DNA from: Marinimicrococcus sp033875255
GTDB lineage: Bacteria > Pseudomonadota > Alphaproteobacteria > Geminicoccales > Geminicoccaceae
Direction of reading: 5' to 3'
NCBI GenBank assembly: GCA_033875255.1
Contig: JAWZSN010000023.1
Location: 24,708-88,707 of the forward strand
DNA: 64,000 nt
In this document: one piece after another, positions 42,637 to 53,641 of the stretch
Layout of the letters: each line of letters begins with the position of its first letter
Numbering within the stretch: the first letter of the stretch is position 1
Made by a program: the position numbers and the translations under genes
The notes under the pieces: generated by a model
The model's input: the letters and a program-made list of their open reading frames with translations, nothing else
Told to the model about the DNA's origin: nothing
Database searches by the model: none

Positions 42637-45205
42637 TCAAAGCCTCGGGTCGATGGGCTGGCTCTCCAGCGCCAGGATACCCATGACGCACTCGTGCACC
42701 CGGCGCAGCGGCTCGCCGGCGACGAAGCGCGCGAGGGCTTCCTGGCCCAGCGCGAACTCGCGCAGCGCCAGGGCACGCTTGGCTCCCAGCCCGCGCTCGC
42801 GCAGGCGGACCAGGTTCTCCGGCAGGTCGTACTCGGGCCCGTAGACGATCCGCAGATACTCGCGGCCGCGCACCTTGAGGGCCGGCTGGATCAGGCCCTT
42901 CGCATCGCGCGGTGCCGAAGCGAGGGGCTTGGCCACCATGCCCTCGCCGCCTGCGGCGGTAAGGTCCTCCCACCACGACACGGCATCCTGGCAGGCCTTC
43001 CCGTCCGCCAGCGCCACCCGTCGCCAGCTTGTGACGGCAAGCGTGGGCGAGCCGGCGGCGGCGAGCCGCGCCGCCATCTCCATGTGCCAGGGATGCTCCT
43101 TGTCGAGATGCACCGCCCCCTCGCTCGCGAGGAGGTGGAAGGGGGCGACCCTGAGGTCGGCGGCATCGGCCACCGGCCAGCAATAGGGCTGCCAGGCGCC
43201 GGCGTAGCGGGCGGCCCTTCCGGCCCGCGCCGCCAGCCGGTCGCGCAGGGCCTCCACCGCCACGCCGCGGGCGAGCGCACGCTCCGCGGCCTCGAGCGCG
43301 GCGCCGAGACCGGCCCGGGCGGAGAGCGCCACCGGCCGGTACTGCTCCTCGATGAGGCCGGAGGCCTTGGCCGACCACGGCATGATCTCGGCATCGAGCA
43401 GCAGCCAGTCGGTGGAGAGATCCTCCCACAGGCCGGCAGCGCCCACGGCTTCGCGAACCCTGTCGAGAAGCGCTGCGGCCATCGCCGCATCGGCGAAGAA
43501 GGCGCGGCCGGTACGTGTCCAGACGGCACCCGCGTCGTCGCCCGCCATGCCGAAGCGCCGGCGCGCCGCCTCCGCGTCGCGGCACACCGCGAGCACGGCG
43601 CGCGAGCCCATGTGCTTTTCTTGGAGCACCACCTCCTGCTGGCCGCGCTGCCGGTAGAAGGCCAGCGCCTCCTCGGGGCGCTCCAGAAAGCCCTCCTGCC
43701 GGCTGGTCTCGACCGGCGACATGGTGGGAGGCAGGAAGGCCAGCCATTGCGGTGCCATGGCGAAGCGGCTCATGGCCTCCAGTGCTGCGGCCATGTTCTC
43801 CTCGGGGATCACGATCCGCCGCATCAGACCGGTCTCGATCCAGCGTCGTCCCGAGACGTCGGCGTGGTCGATCAGCCGGTCCGCCATTGCCTGCGCGTCG
43901 GACGTCGGCTGCACCGGCCGCAGAGGCCGCGCCGGCTCCGCGTGCACGCGCAGCGCAGGCACCGCCACGATCTCCCGCTCCGGCCAGCGCAGGGCGCTGA
44001 GCCTGCCGCCGAAGACGCAGCCGGTGTCGAGGCAGAGCGTGTTGTTGACCCATTGCGGCTCGGGGACGGGCGTATGGCCGTAGACCACGGTGGTGGCGCC
44101 GCGGTAGCGCTCGGCCCAGTCGAGGCGCACCCGGCAGGCCGAACTCGTCGGTCTCGCCGGTGGTCTCGCCGTAGAGCGCGAAGGAGCGCACCTCCGGCGA
44201 GCCGCGGCCGATCATGCTCTCCTTCAGGCCCGCATGCGCCACCGCGAGACGGCCGTCATCGAGCCAGAAGTGGCTGCGCAGCCCGTCGAGGAAGGCGCGG
44301 GCGCGGCTCTTGAACTCCTCTCCCTCGGCCTCGAGCTGGTCGATCGAGTCCTGCAGTCCGTGCGCCACCTTGACGTTGCGGCCGGAGAGCCAGCGGGCGA
44401 GCTTCTGGTCGTGATTGCCCTGCACCACGTAGCCGAAGCCGCCCTCCACCGCCGCCATGGCGAGGCGCAGCACGTCGGGGGTGCGCGGGCCCCTGTCCAC
44501 GAGATCGCCCACGAACACCAGCTTGCGGCCGGGAGGCGGCGTCAGGGCGACCTCGCCATCCTGCCATGCCACGCCATAGCCGAGCCGCTCCAGAAGCTGC
44601 ACCAGCTCCTCCGCGCACCCGTGCACGTCGCCCACGATGTCGAACGGACCCTCGTCGTGACGGCAGTCGGTCCACAACGGCCGCCGCTCGATCCGGGCGG
44701 CGTCGATCTCCTCTGCCGAGGACAGCCGCCAGACCTGGCGGAAGCCTTCGCGCTGCAGCCGCCCCAGGCCCTTGCGGATCTCCTCGATCATGCGCTGGGG
44801 AACGGCGCGGCCGAAGCTGCGGTCGGGCCGCCGGGCGTTGCGCGCGACGCAGACCTCGAGCCCCGGATCGAGGACGATGGCCACCGGCAGGGCGTGGTGG
44901 CGGCGGGCGAGCTCCACCCAGCCCTGGCGGTCGGCGGCGCGCACATTGGTGGCGTCGATCACCGCGAGACGCCGGTTCTTCAGCCGGGCGCCGGCGATCG
45001 CGCGCACCAGCTCGAACGCGTCGGCGGTCACCGACTGGTCGGTCTCGTCGTCGGCCACCAGCGCCCGGCAGCGGTCCGAGGAGACGATCTCGGTGGGCGC
45101 GAACCAGTGCGCCGCAAAGCTCGACTTGCCCGAGCCGGTGGCGCCGATCAGCACCACGAGGCAGAAGTCGGGAAGCTCGATCAGGCTTCTGTCCGGCGCG
45201 CTCAT
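42637..45205 (-). pseudogene. pnkp: Polynucleotide kinase-phosphatase (Pnkp), frameshifted
   Basis: Pnkp repairs broken RNA with three activities: 5' kinase (P-loop GATGSGKSSFA, residues 19-29), 2',3'-phosphatase (DIVGDVHGC near 189, GDLVDRGP near 228, GNHD near 259) and 3' nucleotidyl transferase (KHMGSR near 530; EGMVAKP). The reading frame shifts at the CCC run 44130-44132 (GGG in the coding strand). Removing one G restores GETDEFGLP-VRLDWAERYRG, the expected continuous sequence. The corrected product would be about 855 residues, close to 870 of the known enzyme. The start at 45205 overlaps the hen1 stop (ATGA). It may be a true mutation or a sequencing error. Confidence 0.88.
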
Positions 45206-46572
45206 CGGGTGAACACCATCATCTGGCTGGGCGCGCCGTGCACCGGTTGCTCGGGGCCGATCCCCGAGTGCGCCGCCTTCCAGCCCCAGCGCTCCTCGAT
45301 GCCGGCGGCCCATGAACGCATCTCCGCGCGCGTCCACTCGAAGCGGTGGTCCGGATGGCGCAGGGAACCGCACGCGAGGGCGGTGAAAAGCACGTTGTGC
45401 TCGGCGTTGGGCGTGGTGACCACCACCGTCTTCGCCCGCGTGGTGCCGAACACCACCTCGGCCAGCGTCGGAAGCCGCTCGGGATCGAGATGCTCGATCA
45501 CCTCGACCAGCGCCACTGCCTCGGCCTCCTGCCAGCGCCGGTCCCGCAGCGTCAGGGCGCCGTGCAGCAGGCTCACCCGATCCGCTTGCGGCCCCTCCGG
45601 CTGGCCGAGCCTCAGCCGGCGCGCGGCGCGCTCGAGGCTGCGCACCGAGGCGTCGAGGCCGATCAGCCGTACAAAGCGCCGGTCGCGGACCAGCCGCTCC
45701 AGCAGCCGGCCCTCGCCGCAGCCCAGATCGGCCACCACACGGGCACCGCTGGCCGCCAGCACTCCCGTCACCGTCTCGAGCCGCAGGTCGTGCAGGCGCA
45801 TGGACGCTTCCAGCGCGTCCTCCACCGACGGGCGGGCTGCCGGTCCCGCCTCCGCCTCCGCCTCCTCCTCCGGCGCGAGCCGCGCCAGGGCCGAGCGGGT
45901 GAGGTCGCGGCGGCCCTTGAGGTAGCGCCGGGTGACGAGTTCCCGCTCGGGATGCGCGGCGAGCCACGCGCCGCCCTTCTCGAGAAGCTTCGTGATCTCG
46001 TCCTCGCCGACCCAGTAGTGCTTGGCCTCGTCGAGCACGGGGATCAGCACGTAGAGATGGCCGAGCGCGTCGGCGAGCCGCTGCCTGCCCTCGAGCCGCA
46101 GCGCCACATAGGGAGCCTCGCCGGTGGCATCGTCCACCGACCGGCAGCTCACCTGCCACCCGAGCGGCTCGAACAGGCGGCGCACCAGGTCCGGCCCCTC
46201 CCGCGCCGGCAGCGGCACCACCTCGATCTCCAGCGGGATCGCGGCATCGGCGAGGGCCTGCCGGTCGCGGGACGTGCCGGTCATGGCCGTCCGGAACACG
46301 CGGTTGATCGCCACGGAAAGGAACGAGGAAGCGGCATAGGGCCGGTCGTTCACGTAGCCTTCCACCGGGCTCTCGCCACGGCCGCGCACGAGGGCCACCG
46401 GATCGACGTCGAGGACCAGCGCCGCCTCGCAGCGTTCCTCGCCGGCCTGCGGAAAGAAGCTCGTGGCCCGCCCGAAGGAGAACTCCGTCTCGTGCACCCG
46501 TGCCGGATGCTTCATCAGGAGATAGCCGAGGTCGGTGGCCGGGCGGTGGGTGGTGGCGATGGACAGGAACAT
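45202..46572 (-). CDS. hen1: 3' terminal RNA ribose 2'-O-methyltransferase Hen1
   Basis: This 456-residue protein is bacterial Hen1, which methylates the 2'-OH of RNA 3' ends before Pnkp ligation so that cut tRNA cannot be re-cleaved. It has the N-terminal Hen1_L domain (MFLSIATTHRPATDLGYLL, HYWVGEDEITKLLEKGG) and a C-terminal Rossmann methyltransferase with DLGCGEGRLLERL (near 281), the metal-binding EVIEHLDPERL and TTPNAEHNVLF. The start at 46572 fits the family N-terminus. It is the first gene of a hen1-pnkp cassette. Confidence 0.95.
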   Translation of the reverse strand: MFLSIATTHRPATDLGYLLMKHPARVHETEFSFGRATSFFPQAGEERCEAALVLDVDPVALVRGRGESPVEGYVNDRPYAASSFLSVAINRVFRTAMTGTSRDRQALADAAIPLEIEVVPLPAREGPDLVRRLFEPLGWQVSCRSVDDATGEAPYVALRLEGRQRLADALGHLYVLIPVLDEAKHYWVGEDEITKLLEKGGAWLAAHPERELVTRRYLKGRRDLTRSALARLAPEEEAEAEAGPAARPSVEDALEASMRLHDLRLETVTGVLAASGARVVADLGCGEGRLLERLVRDRRFVRLIGLDASVRSLERAARRLRLGQPEGPQADRVSLLHGALTLRDRRWQEAEAVALVEVIEHLDPERLPTLAEVVFGTTRAKTVVVTTPNAEHNVLFTALACGSLRHPDHRFEWTRAEMRSWAAGIEERWGWKAAHSGIGPEQPVHGAPSQMMVFTR

Positions 46573-46787
46573 GAAGGTCTCTGGAAAAAGGTCTCTGAAA
46601 ATATGACGGAGACCGCGAGCAGCACCGGCAGGCGATGCTCCACAGGTCGAGGCATGTCCTTCGAGCACTAGCAGGGCGTGCGCCGGCGCACCATCCGCAC
46701 GCCGGCCTGTGCGCAAGTTCCGGGTCGCCTGCGGCGTGGCGGCGGCGCATGGTGGGCGCGGTCGGGGATGCGGGCGAAGGGGGTGCC

Positions 46788-47708
46788 GTGCAGGCGAAGG
46801 TGATGGGGCCGGTGGAGTGGGGGCTGCTGGTGCTGCTCGCCACGCTTTGGGGCGGCTCGTTCTTCCTGGCCAAGGTGGCGGTGGCGGAGGTTCCGCCGCT
46901 CACCCTGGTGCTGGGGCGCGTGGCCATTGCCGCTGCCGCACTTCTGGTGGTGGTGCGCCTCGCCGGCTACCGGATGCCGCGCGAGCGCTCCCTCTGGCTC
47001 GCCCTCTTCGTCATGGGGGCGCTCAACAATCTCCTGCCCTTCTCGCTGATCTTCTGGGCGCAGACCAGCATCGCCAGCGGGCTGGCCTCGATCCTGAACG
47101 CCACCACGCCGCTCTTCGGCGTGCTGCTGGCCCACTTCCTCACGCGTGACGAGCGGCTGACGCCGCTGCGCCTGGCGGGTGCGCTCGTGGGGCTGGGCGG
47201 GGTGGCGCTGATGATCGGCAGCGACGCCGCCCTGCGCGGCGGGCACGGCCTGCTGCCGCAGCTCGCCTGCCTGCTGGCGGCGGTCTCCTACGCGCTCTCG
47301 GGGATCTGGGGCCGGCGCTTCTCGGCCATGGCGCCGCTGGTGGTGGCGGCGGGGCAGCTCACCGCCAGCACGCTCATGGCCCTGCCGGTGGTGCTGCTGG
47401 TCGACCGGCCGTGGGAGCTGCCGGCCCCCTCCGCCGCTTCCCTGGCGTCCACCCTCGTGCTGGCGCTGGTCTGCACCGCCTTCGCCTATGTCCTCTTCTT
47501 CCGGATCCTCAAGGCGGCGGGCGCCACCAACATCCTCCTGGTCACCCTGCTCGTGCCGGTGAGCGCCATCCTCCTGGGCAGCCTCGTTTTGGGCGAGAGC
47601 CTGGCAGCCAGGCACTTCGTGGGGATGGCGCTGATCGCCGGCGGGCTCGCCTGCATCGACGGCCGCCTGCCCGCCCGGCTGCGCCGCCGGCCGGTGCCGG
47701 CGCGCTGA
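46788..47708 (+). CDS. EamA/DMT-family permease
   Basis: This 306-residue protein has ten predicted helices in two EamA repeats: LLVLLATLWGGSFFLAKVAV at the N-terminus and ACLLAAVSYALSGIWGRRF at the start of the second. The GTG at 46788 has GAAGGGGG 5 nt upstream and is preferred over ATG 46803, which lacks spacing. Substrate is unknown. It is divergent from hen1, and its stop is convergent with actP. Confidence 0.88.
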   Translation: MQAKVMGPVEWGLLVLLATLWGGSFFLAKVAVAEVPPLTLVLGRVAIAAAALLVVVRLAGYRMPRERSLWLALFVMGALNNLLPFSLIFWAQTSIASGLASILNATTPLFGVLLAHFLTRDERLTPLRLAGALVGLGGVALMIGSDAALRGGHGLLPQLACLLAAVSYALSGIWGRRFSAMAPLVVAAGQLTASTLMALPVVLLVDRPWELPAPSAASLASTLVLALVCTAFAYVLFFRILKAAGATNILLVTLLVPVSAILLGSLVLGESLAARHFVGMALIAGGLACIDGRLPARLRRRPVPAR

Positions 47709-47732
47709 GGCAAGGGCCACCGGCACCGGCGC

Positions 47733-47765
47733 AAAAAAAAAAAGCAGGGCGCCGGAGGGCGCCCC
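47733..47765 (-). terminator. Rho-independent terminator of actP
   Basis: On the minus strand GGGCGCC/GGCGCCC (arms 47748-47754 and 47759-47765, 4-nt loop) is followed by TGC and a run of 12 T (A at 47733-47744 on the plus strand). It lies about 30 bp past the actP stop. It is the longest homopolymer seen in this window. Confidence 0.85.
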
Positions 47766-47793
47766 GAATTGGGGGGAGAACTGCCCTGGTGCG

Positions 47794-49479
47794 TCAGTGC
47801 GCCGTGGCACCCTCCGCACCGAGTCCGGTCTGCGAGCGCACGAACTGCGGGCCGAAGGCCTGGCGGTCGGCGCGCGCCCGGGCGCTGTGGTCGAGCACCG
47901 AGAACAGCCAGATCCCGGCGAACGCGATGCTCATCGAGAACAAGGCCGGGTTGGTGTAGGGGAAGATCGCCTCGGTATTGCCCAGGACGTCGACCCACAC
48001 CGTCTTGGAGAGCATCACCATCGCCACGGCGGAGAGCAGGCCCAGGAGGCCGCCATAGAGCGCGCCGCGGGTGGTGAGCCTCGACCACATCATCGACATG
48101 AACAGCACCGGGAAATTGCAGCTCGCCGCGATGGCGAAGGCGAGACCCACCATGAAGGCGATGTTCTGGTTCTCGAAGGCGATGCCAAGGAGGATCGCCA
48201 CCACGCCCAGGATCACCGTGGCGATCTTCGAGACCCGGATCTCCTGCGCCTCGGTGGTGCGGCCGCGGGCGAAGACATTGGCGTAGAGATCGTGGCTCAC
48301 CGCCGAGGCGCCGGCCAGGGTCAGGCCGGACACCACCGCCAGGATGGTGGCGAAGGCCACCGCCGAGATGAAGCCCAAGAAGAGCGAGCCGCCGGTGGCA
48401 TCGGCCAGGTGCACGGCCGCCATGTTGGTGCCGCCGATCATGCCCTTGATGGTGTCCACCACGCCGTCCGCGCCGGGCGTGAAGTAGGCGGGATTGACCA
48501 TCAGGAAGGTGATGGCGCCAAAGCCGATGATGAAGGTGAGGATGTAGAAGTAGCCGATGAACCCGGTGGCGTAGAGCACCGACTTGCGGGCCGCCTTGGC
48601 GTCGGCCACGGTGAAGAAGCGCATGAGGATGTGCGGCAGGCCGGCCGTGCCGAACATCAGCGCGATGCCCAGCGAGATGGCGTTGACCGGATCGGTGACC
48701 AGGCCGCCCGGCGCCATGATGGTGGCACCGGCCGGGTGCACCTCCACCGCCCGGGCAAAGAGCGCCTCGGGGCTGAAGCCGAAGGTGACGAGCACGATCA
48801 CCGCCATGAAGGTGGCGCCGCCCAGCAGCAGCACCGCCTTGATGATCTGAACCCAGGTGGTAGCGATCATGCCGCCGAAGGTGACGTAGAGGATCATCAG
48901 CACGCCGACGATCAGCACCGCCCAGACATAGGGCAGGCCGAACAGCAGCTCGATGAGCTTGCCGGCCCCCACCATCTGGGCGATCAGGTAGAAGGCCACC
49001 ACGGTGAGCGAGCCCACCGCCGCCAGCGAGCGGATGGGCGTCTGCTCGAGCCGGTAGGCGGCGACGTCGGCGAAGGTGTACTTGCCGAGATTGCGGAGCC
49101 GCTCGGCCACCATGAAGAGGATGATCGGCCAGCCCACGAGGAAGCCGATCGAGTAGATCAGCCCGTCGAAGCCCGAGCTGTAGACCAGCGCCGAGATTCC
49201 CAGGAACGAGGCCGCCGACATGTAGTCGCCGGCGATGGCGAGCCCGTTCTGGAAGCCGGTGATGCCGCCGCCCGCGGCGTAGAAGTCCTTGGCCGACCTG
49301 GTGCGGCTGGCGGCCCATCTGGTGATCAGCAGCGTGCCGGCCACGAACAGGAAGAACATCACCACGGCCTCGATGTTGATCGAGGCGCGCTGCTCGCCGC
49401 CGGCGATGGCGTCGGCGGCGAGGGCGGGCAGGGGCAGGAGGGCCGCCGCGGCGGCGAGGAGGCGCCCGCGTCTGCTCAT
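47794..49479 (-). CDS. actP: Cation/acetate symporter ActP-like
   Basis: This 561-residue sodium:solute symporter (SSS) family protein has 13 or so helices. It begins with a signal-like helix (MSRRGRLLAAAAALLPLPAL). Family segments include NGLAIAGDYMSAASFLGISA and VVSGLTLAGASAVSHDLYA. The start at 49479 overlaps the DUF485 stop (ATGA). The DUF485 partner, as in E. coli yjcH-actP, supports acetate or short-chain carboxylate uptake; glycolate or pyruvate are alternatives. Confidence 0.92.
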   Translation of the reverse strand: MSRRGRLLAAAAALLPLPALAADAIAGGEQRASINIEAVVMFFLFVAGTLLITRWAASRTRSAKDFYAAGGGITGFQNGLAIAGDYMSAASFLGISALVYSSGFDGLIYSIGFLVGWPIILFMVAERLRNLGKYTFADVAAYRLEQTPIRSLAAVGSLTVVAFYLIAQMVGAGKLIELLFGLPYVWAVLIVGVLMILYVTFGGMIATTWVQIIKAVLLLGGATFMAVIVLVTFGFSPEALFARAVEVHPAGATIMAPGGLVTDPVNAISLGIALMFGTAGLPHILMRFFTVADAKAARKSVLYATGFIGYFYILTFIIGFGAITFLMVNPAYFTPGADGVVDTIKGMIGGTNMAAVHLADATGGSLFLGFISAVAFATILAVVSGLTLAGASAVSHDLYANVFARGRTTEAQEIRVSKIATVILGVVAILLGIAFENQNIAFMVGLAFAIAASCNFPVLFMSMMWSRLTTRGALYGGLLGLLSAVAMVMLSKTVWVDVLGNTEAIFPYTNPALFSMSIAFAGIWLFSVLDHSARARADRQAFGPQFVRSQTGLGAEGATAH

Positions 49480-49784
49480 CGACCGCTCTCCTCGATGATC
49501 TCGTCGTTGAGGCGGTCGAACTCGCTGTTGGCCCTGCGCACATAGATCCCGGTGAGCACGAAGGCCGAGAGGATGACCAGCAGGCCCAGCGGGATCCCCA
49601 GCGTGGTGACGCCGTCGCCCAGCCTCGTGCCGAGCAGGCCCGGGGCGAAGGCCACCAGCAGGATGAAGCCGAAATAGATCGCCAGCATGATGATCGTCAG
49701 GGTGGTGGCGAAGCGGGTGCGCGCCGTCACCAGCTCCTTGAACTTCGGATTGTCGCGCACCCGCTCGTAGCGCAGCGTTTCCAT
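49476..49784 (-). CDS. DUF485 membrane protein (YjcH-like)
   Basis: This 102-residue protein has two hydrophobic helices (TLTIIMLAIYFGFILLVAF and LGIPLGLLVILSAFVLTGIY) and the family C-terminus IYVRRANSEFDRLNDEI. It is the usual companion of ActP. The start at 49784 has AAGGAGG 7 nt upstream. It overlaps actP by 4 nt; both are probably transcribed from the region 49785-49900. Confidence 0.92.
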   Translation of the reverse strand: METLRYERVRDNPKFKELVTARTRFATTLTIIMLAIYFGFILLVAFAPGLLGTRLGDGVTTLGIPLGLLVILSAFVLTGIYVRRANSEFDRLNDEIIEESGR

Positions 49785-50112
49785 CCTCTAGCCTCCTTCT
49801 TGTACAGGGACAGGCCCCGGCTTGCGGGCAGGTTATGTTGCGCTGCAGCAAATTCGGATGCGGCAAAGTGACGAAAACGCATGGCTGTCATGCGGCATCC
49901 TGTCCGCCGCGAGGGCCAGGCGCAGGGCGCGGCGGCGCGCCGCCGCCCTCGGCTCTTGGACCGGCGGCGCTCAGCCGCTACTCATGAGCGCCGCCCCTCG
50001 CGTTTGGCGAAATCTTAAGGGCGAGCCGGCAGGGTGGGTCTGTGCCGGACACCGCCCGGAGCGCTTGCCGCATCACGGCGGCGGCCCGGGCGCAGGCTGG
50101 TCAAGGAGAACG
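49785..50112. promoter_or_regulatory. Divergent region between DUF485-actP and recQ
   Basis: The 328 bases hold no gene that I recognise. Near 49838-49852 lies TTGCGCTGCAGCAA, with TTGC/GCAA half-sites 6 bp apart (minus-strand reading), which may be an operator for the actP side. A GC-rich stem GGCGGCG/CGCCGCC is seen near 49938-49952. A recQ ribosome site AAGGAG is at 50103-50108. Confidence 0.3.
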
Positions 50113-51963
<1,851 letters not shown>

Positions 51964-52037
51964 GATGCGCCGGGTCGCGGTAGCCCTGGCGAAGGTCTAG
52001 CCTCTGCAGGTGGGTGCGGAGCGAGGAGGGGGCATCG

Positions 52038-52718
52038 GTGGAGAAGTTCCAGCGCAACATCGTGGCGGGGCTGTTCGTCATCATCCCGATCCTGATCACC
52101 GTCTGGATCGTGAGGGTGGTGCTCGATGCCCTGATCGAGTTCGGCCGCCCGCTGGTGACCACCCTTGCGCGGACGCTGCAGCCGACCATGCCGGAGCTCT
52201 CGGAGATGCTCTTGACATCGCAGTTCCAGTGGGTGGCGGCACTCCTCGCGACGCTTTTGCTGCTCTACTGCCTGGGCGCGCTCACCACCGCCATGATCGG
52301 CCGCCGCGTGCTGGGGGCCTTCGACCGCCTGATCGCCCGCATTCCCTTCGTCAAGATGGTCTACGGCGCCACCCGCAAGCTGATGGCCTCCTTCCAGGAA
52401 GCCCCGGCCGGCGATAGGCGGGTGGTGCTGATCGAGTTTCCCTCGCCGGAGATGAAGGCGCTGGGGCTGGTGACCCGCACCTTCCGCGCTGCCGACACGG
52501 GCCAGGAGCTGGCCGCCGTCTACGTTCCCACGACCCCCAACCCGACCTCGGGCTATATGGAGATCGTCCCGGTCGAGCGGCTGGTGTGGCTCGACTGGAC
52601 CGCCAACGACGCGATGAACTTCATCGTGTCGGGCGGCACGCTGGCGCCCGACACGATGAATTATGCGAGGACCGCGCCGCGCGAGGTTGCGGCGCGCGCC
52701 ACCGAGACCGCATCATGA
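52038..52718 (+). CDS. DUF502 family membrane protein
   Basis: This 226-residue protein of unknown function has two N-terminal helices (IVAGLFVIIPILITVWIV, VAALLATLLLLYCLGALT). The conserved DUF502 core follows: RIPFVKMVYGATRKLMASF, and VYVPTTPNPTSGYMEIVP, typical of the family. The GTG start at 52038 has GAGGAGGGGG upstream; GTG 52014 is alternative. It follows recQ by 74 bp. A role in envelope or acetate-related physiology is not established. Confidence 0.9.
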   Translation: MEKFQRNIVAGLFVIIPILITVWIVRVVLDALIEFGRPLVTTLARTLQPTMPELSEMLLTSQFQWVAALLATLLLLYCLGALTTAMIGRRVLGAFDRLIARIPFVKMVYGATRKLMASFQEAPAGDRRVVLIEFPSPEMKALGLVTRTFRAADTGQELAAVYVPTTPNPTSGYMEIVPVERLVWLDWTANDAMNFIVSGGTLAPDTMNYARTAPREVAARATETAS

Positions 52719-52746
52719 CCGTCGGCTACCCGGTCCCGGAGGCGGC

Positions 52747-53001
52747 ATGGCACTGCTCAAGCTGATCCTGTTTCTCGCCATCGGCGCACTGGCCGGCTGG
52801 ATCGCCGGCAACCTCATGCGCGGCGGCGGCTTCGGCCTGTGGCGCAACATGGCGCTGGGTGTGGTGGGCTCCATCGCCGGCGGCGTCGTGGTGACGATCC
52901 TGGGCTTCACCCCCTGGGGCCTGCTCGGCAACCTCATCACCGCCACCCTGGGCGCAGTCCTGGTCCTCTGGCTGGCGGACCTGCTCAAGAAGCGCGCCTG
53001 A
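52747..53001 (+). CDS. GlsB/YeaQ/YmgE family small membrane protein
   Basis: This 84-residue protein has three helices (LLKLILFLAIGALAGWIAG, MALGVVGSIAGGVVVTILGF, and LITATLGAVLVLWLADLL). It is of the transglycosylase-associated GlsB type, linked with stress. The start at 52747 has GGAGG nearby. Its stop is 45 bp before the first 18-bp repeat motif of the second repeat locus. Confidence 0.88.
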   Translation: MALLKLILFLAIGALAGWIAGNLMRGGGFGLWRNMALGVVGSIAGGVVVTILGFTPWGLLGNLITATLGAVLVLWLADLLKKRA

Positions 53002-53045
53002 GGCCCCGGACGCACCAGCCGGTCGGGCCGGCGACAGCACGGCGC

Positions 53046-53543
53046 AAGGCGCTGCGCGCGGCTTTCGGTTTCTGTCCTTTGGGAGTTTGCGGCGGGCGTC
53101 CCGCGTGCCTCGCTTCCATCCGGCAAGCCCACCGGGGGCTGCGTTCCGTAACGCCGCTCCGGCCGCCGGTGCTGTTTTTCCGCCATGCACCAGCTTCGGC
53201 AGCGGCGCGAGGCGAAGGGCGAACGGCGCGGCGTGGCAGCCCTCCCGGGGCAGGAGATCGACGAGGTGTCTCCAGGCGCCGTCGGCTGTCGTTTTCCGGC
53301 CTGCGGCGGTTGCCGGCGGTGGGCGGTCACCGGATCCTCAGCTCTCGCGCCGATCCTGCCGGGCTGGGACTCCGCCGCTGCATCATCCTCGGGGCGTGCC
53401 TGCTCCACCAGCCGCGACGGATGGCACGGGCGGGTTTACGAGGGGCGAGCAGGTGCAGGAGCCGTGGCATGAGCGTCATGGCCTGCCTGCCAGATGCCGC
53501 CGCCCACCGAGAAAATCAAAAAAACAGCCGCGCGCAGCGCCTT
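53046..53543. repeat. Second copy of the dispersed repeat family, with 18-bp inverted ends
   Basis: The sequence is bounded by AAGGCGCTGCGCGCGGCT at 53046-53063 and its exact inverse at 53526-53543. The left part (53046-53100) resembles the reverse-complement unit, and the right part (about 53350-53545) resembles the 259-bp unit of 8287-8992 in direct orientation: CTGGGACTCCGCCGC, GCATGAGCGTCATGGCCTGC. Both ends are terminator-like with T-rich flanks facing out of the adjoining genes. Short open frames exist but none with support. The flanks 53002-53045 and 53544-53641 have no gene that I recognise. Confidence 0.75.
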
Positions 53544-53641
53544 GCACGGCTCTGTCGCCCGGAACCTGCGCTGCCCCGTCGCCGTCGGCCACGACGGGGC
53601 AGCCGTCTGCAGCAGGCGGATCCAGCCGTTGGCGAGCGGCC

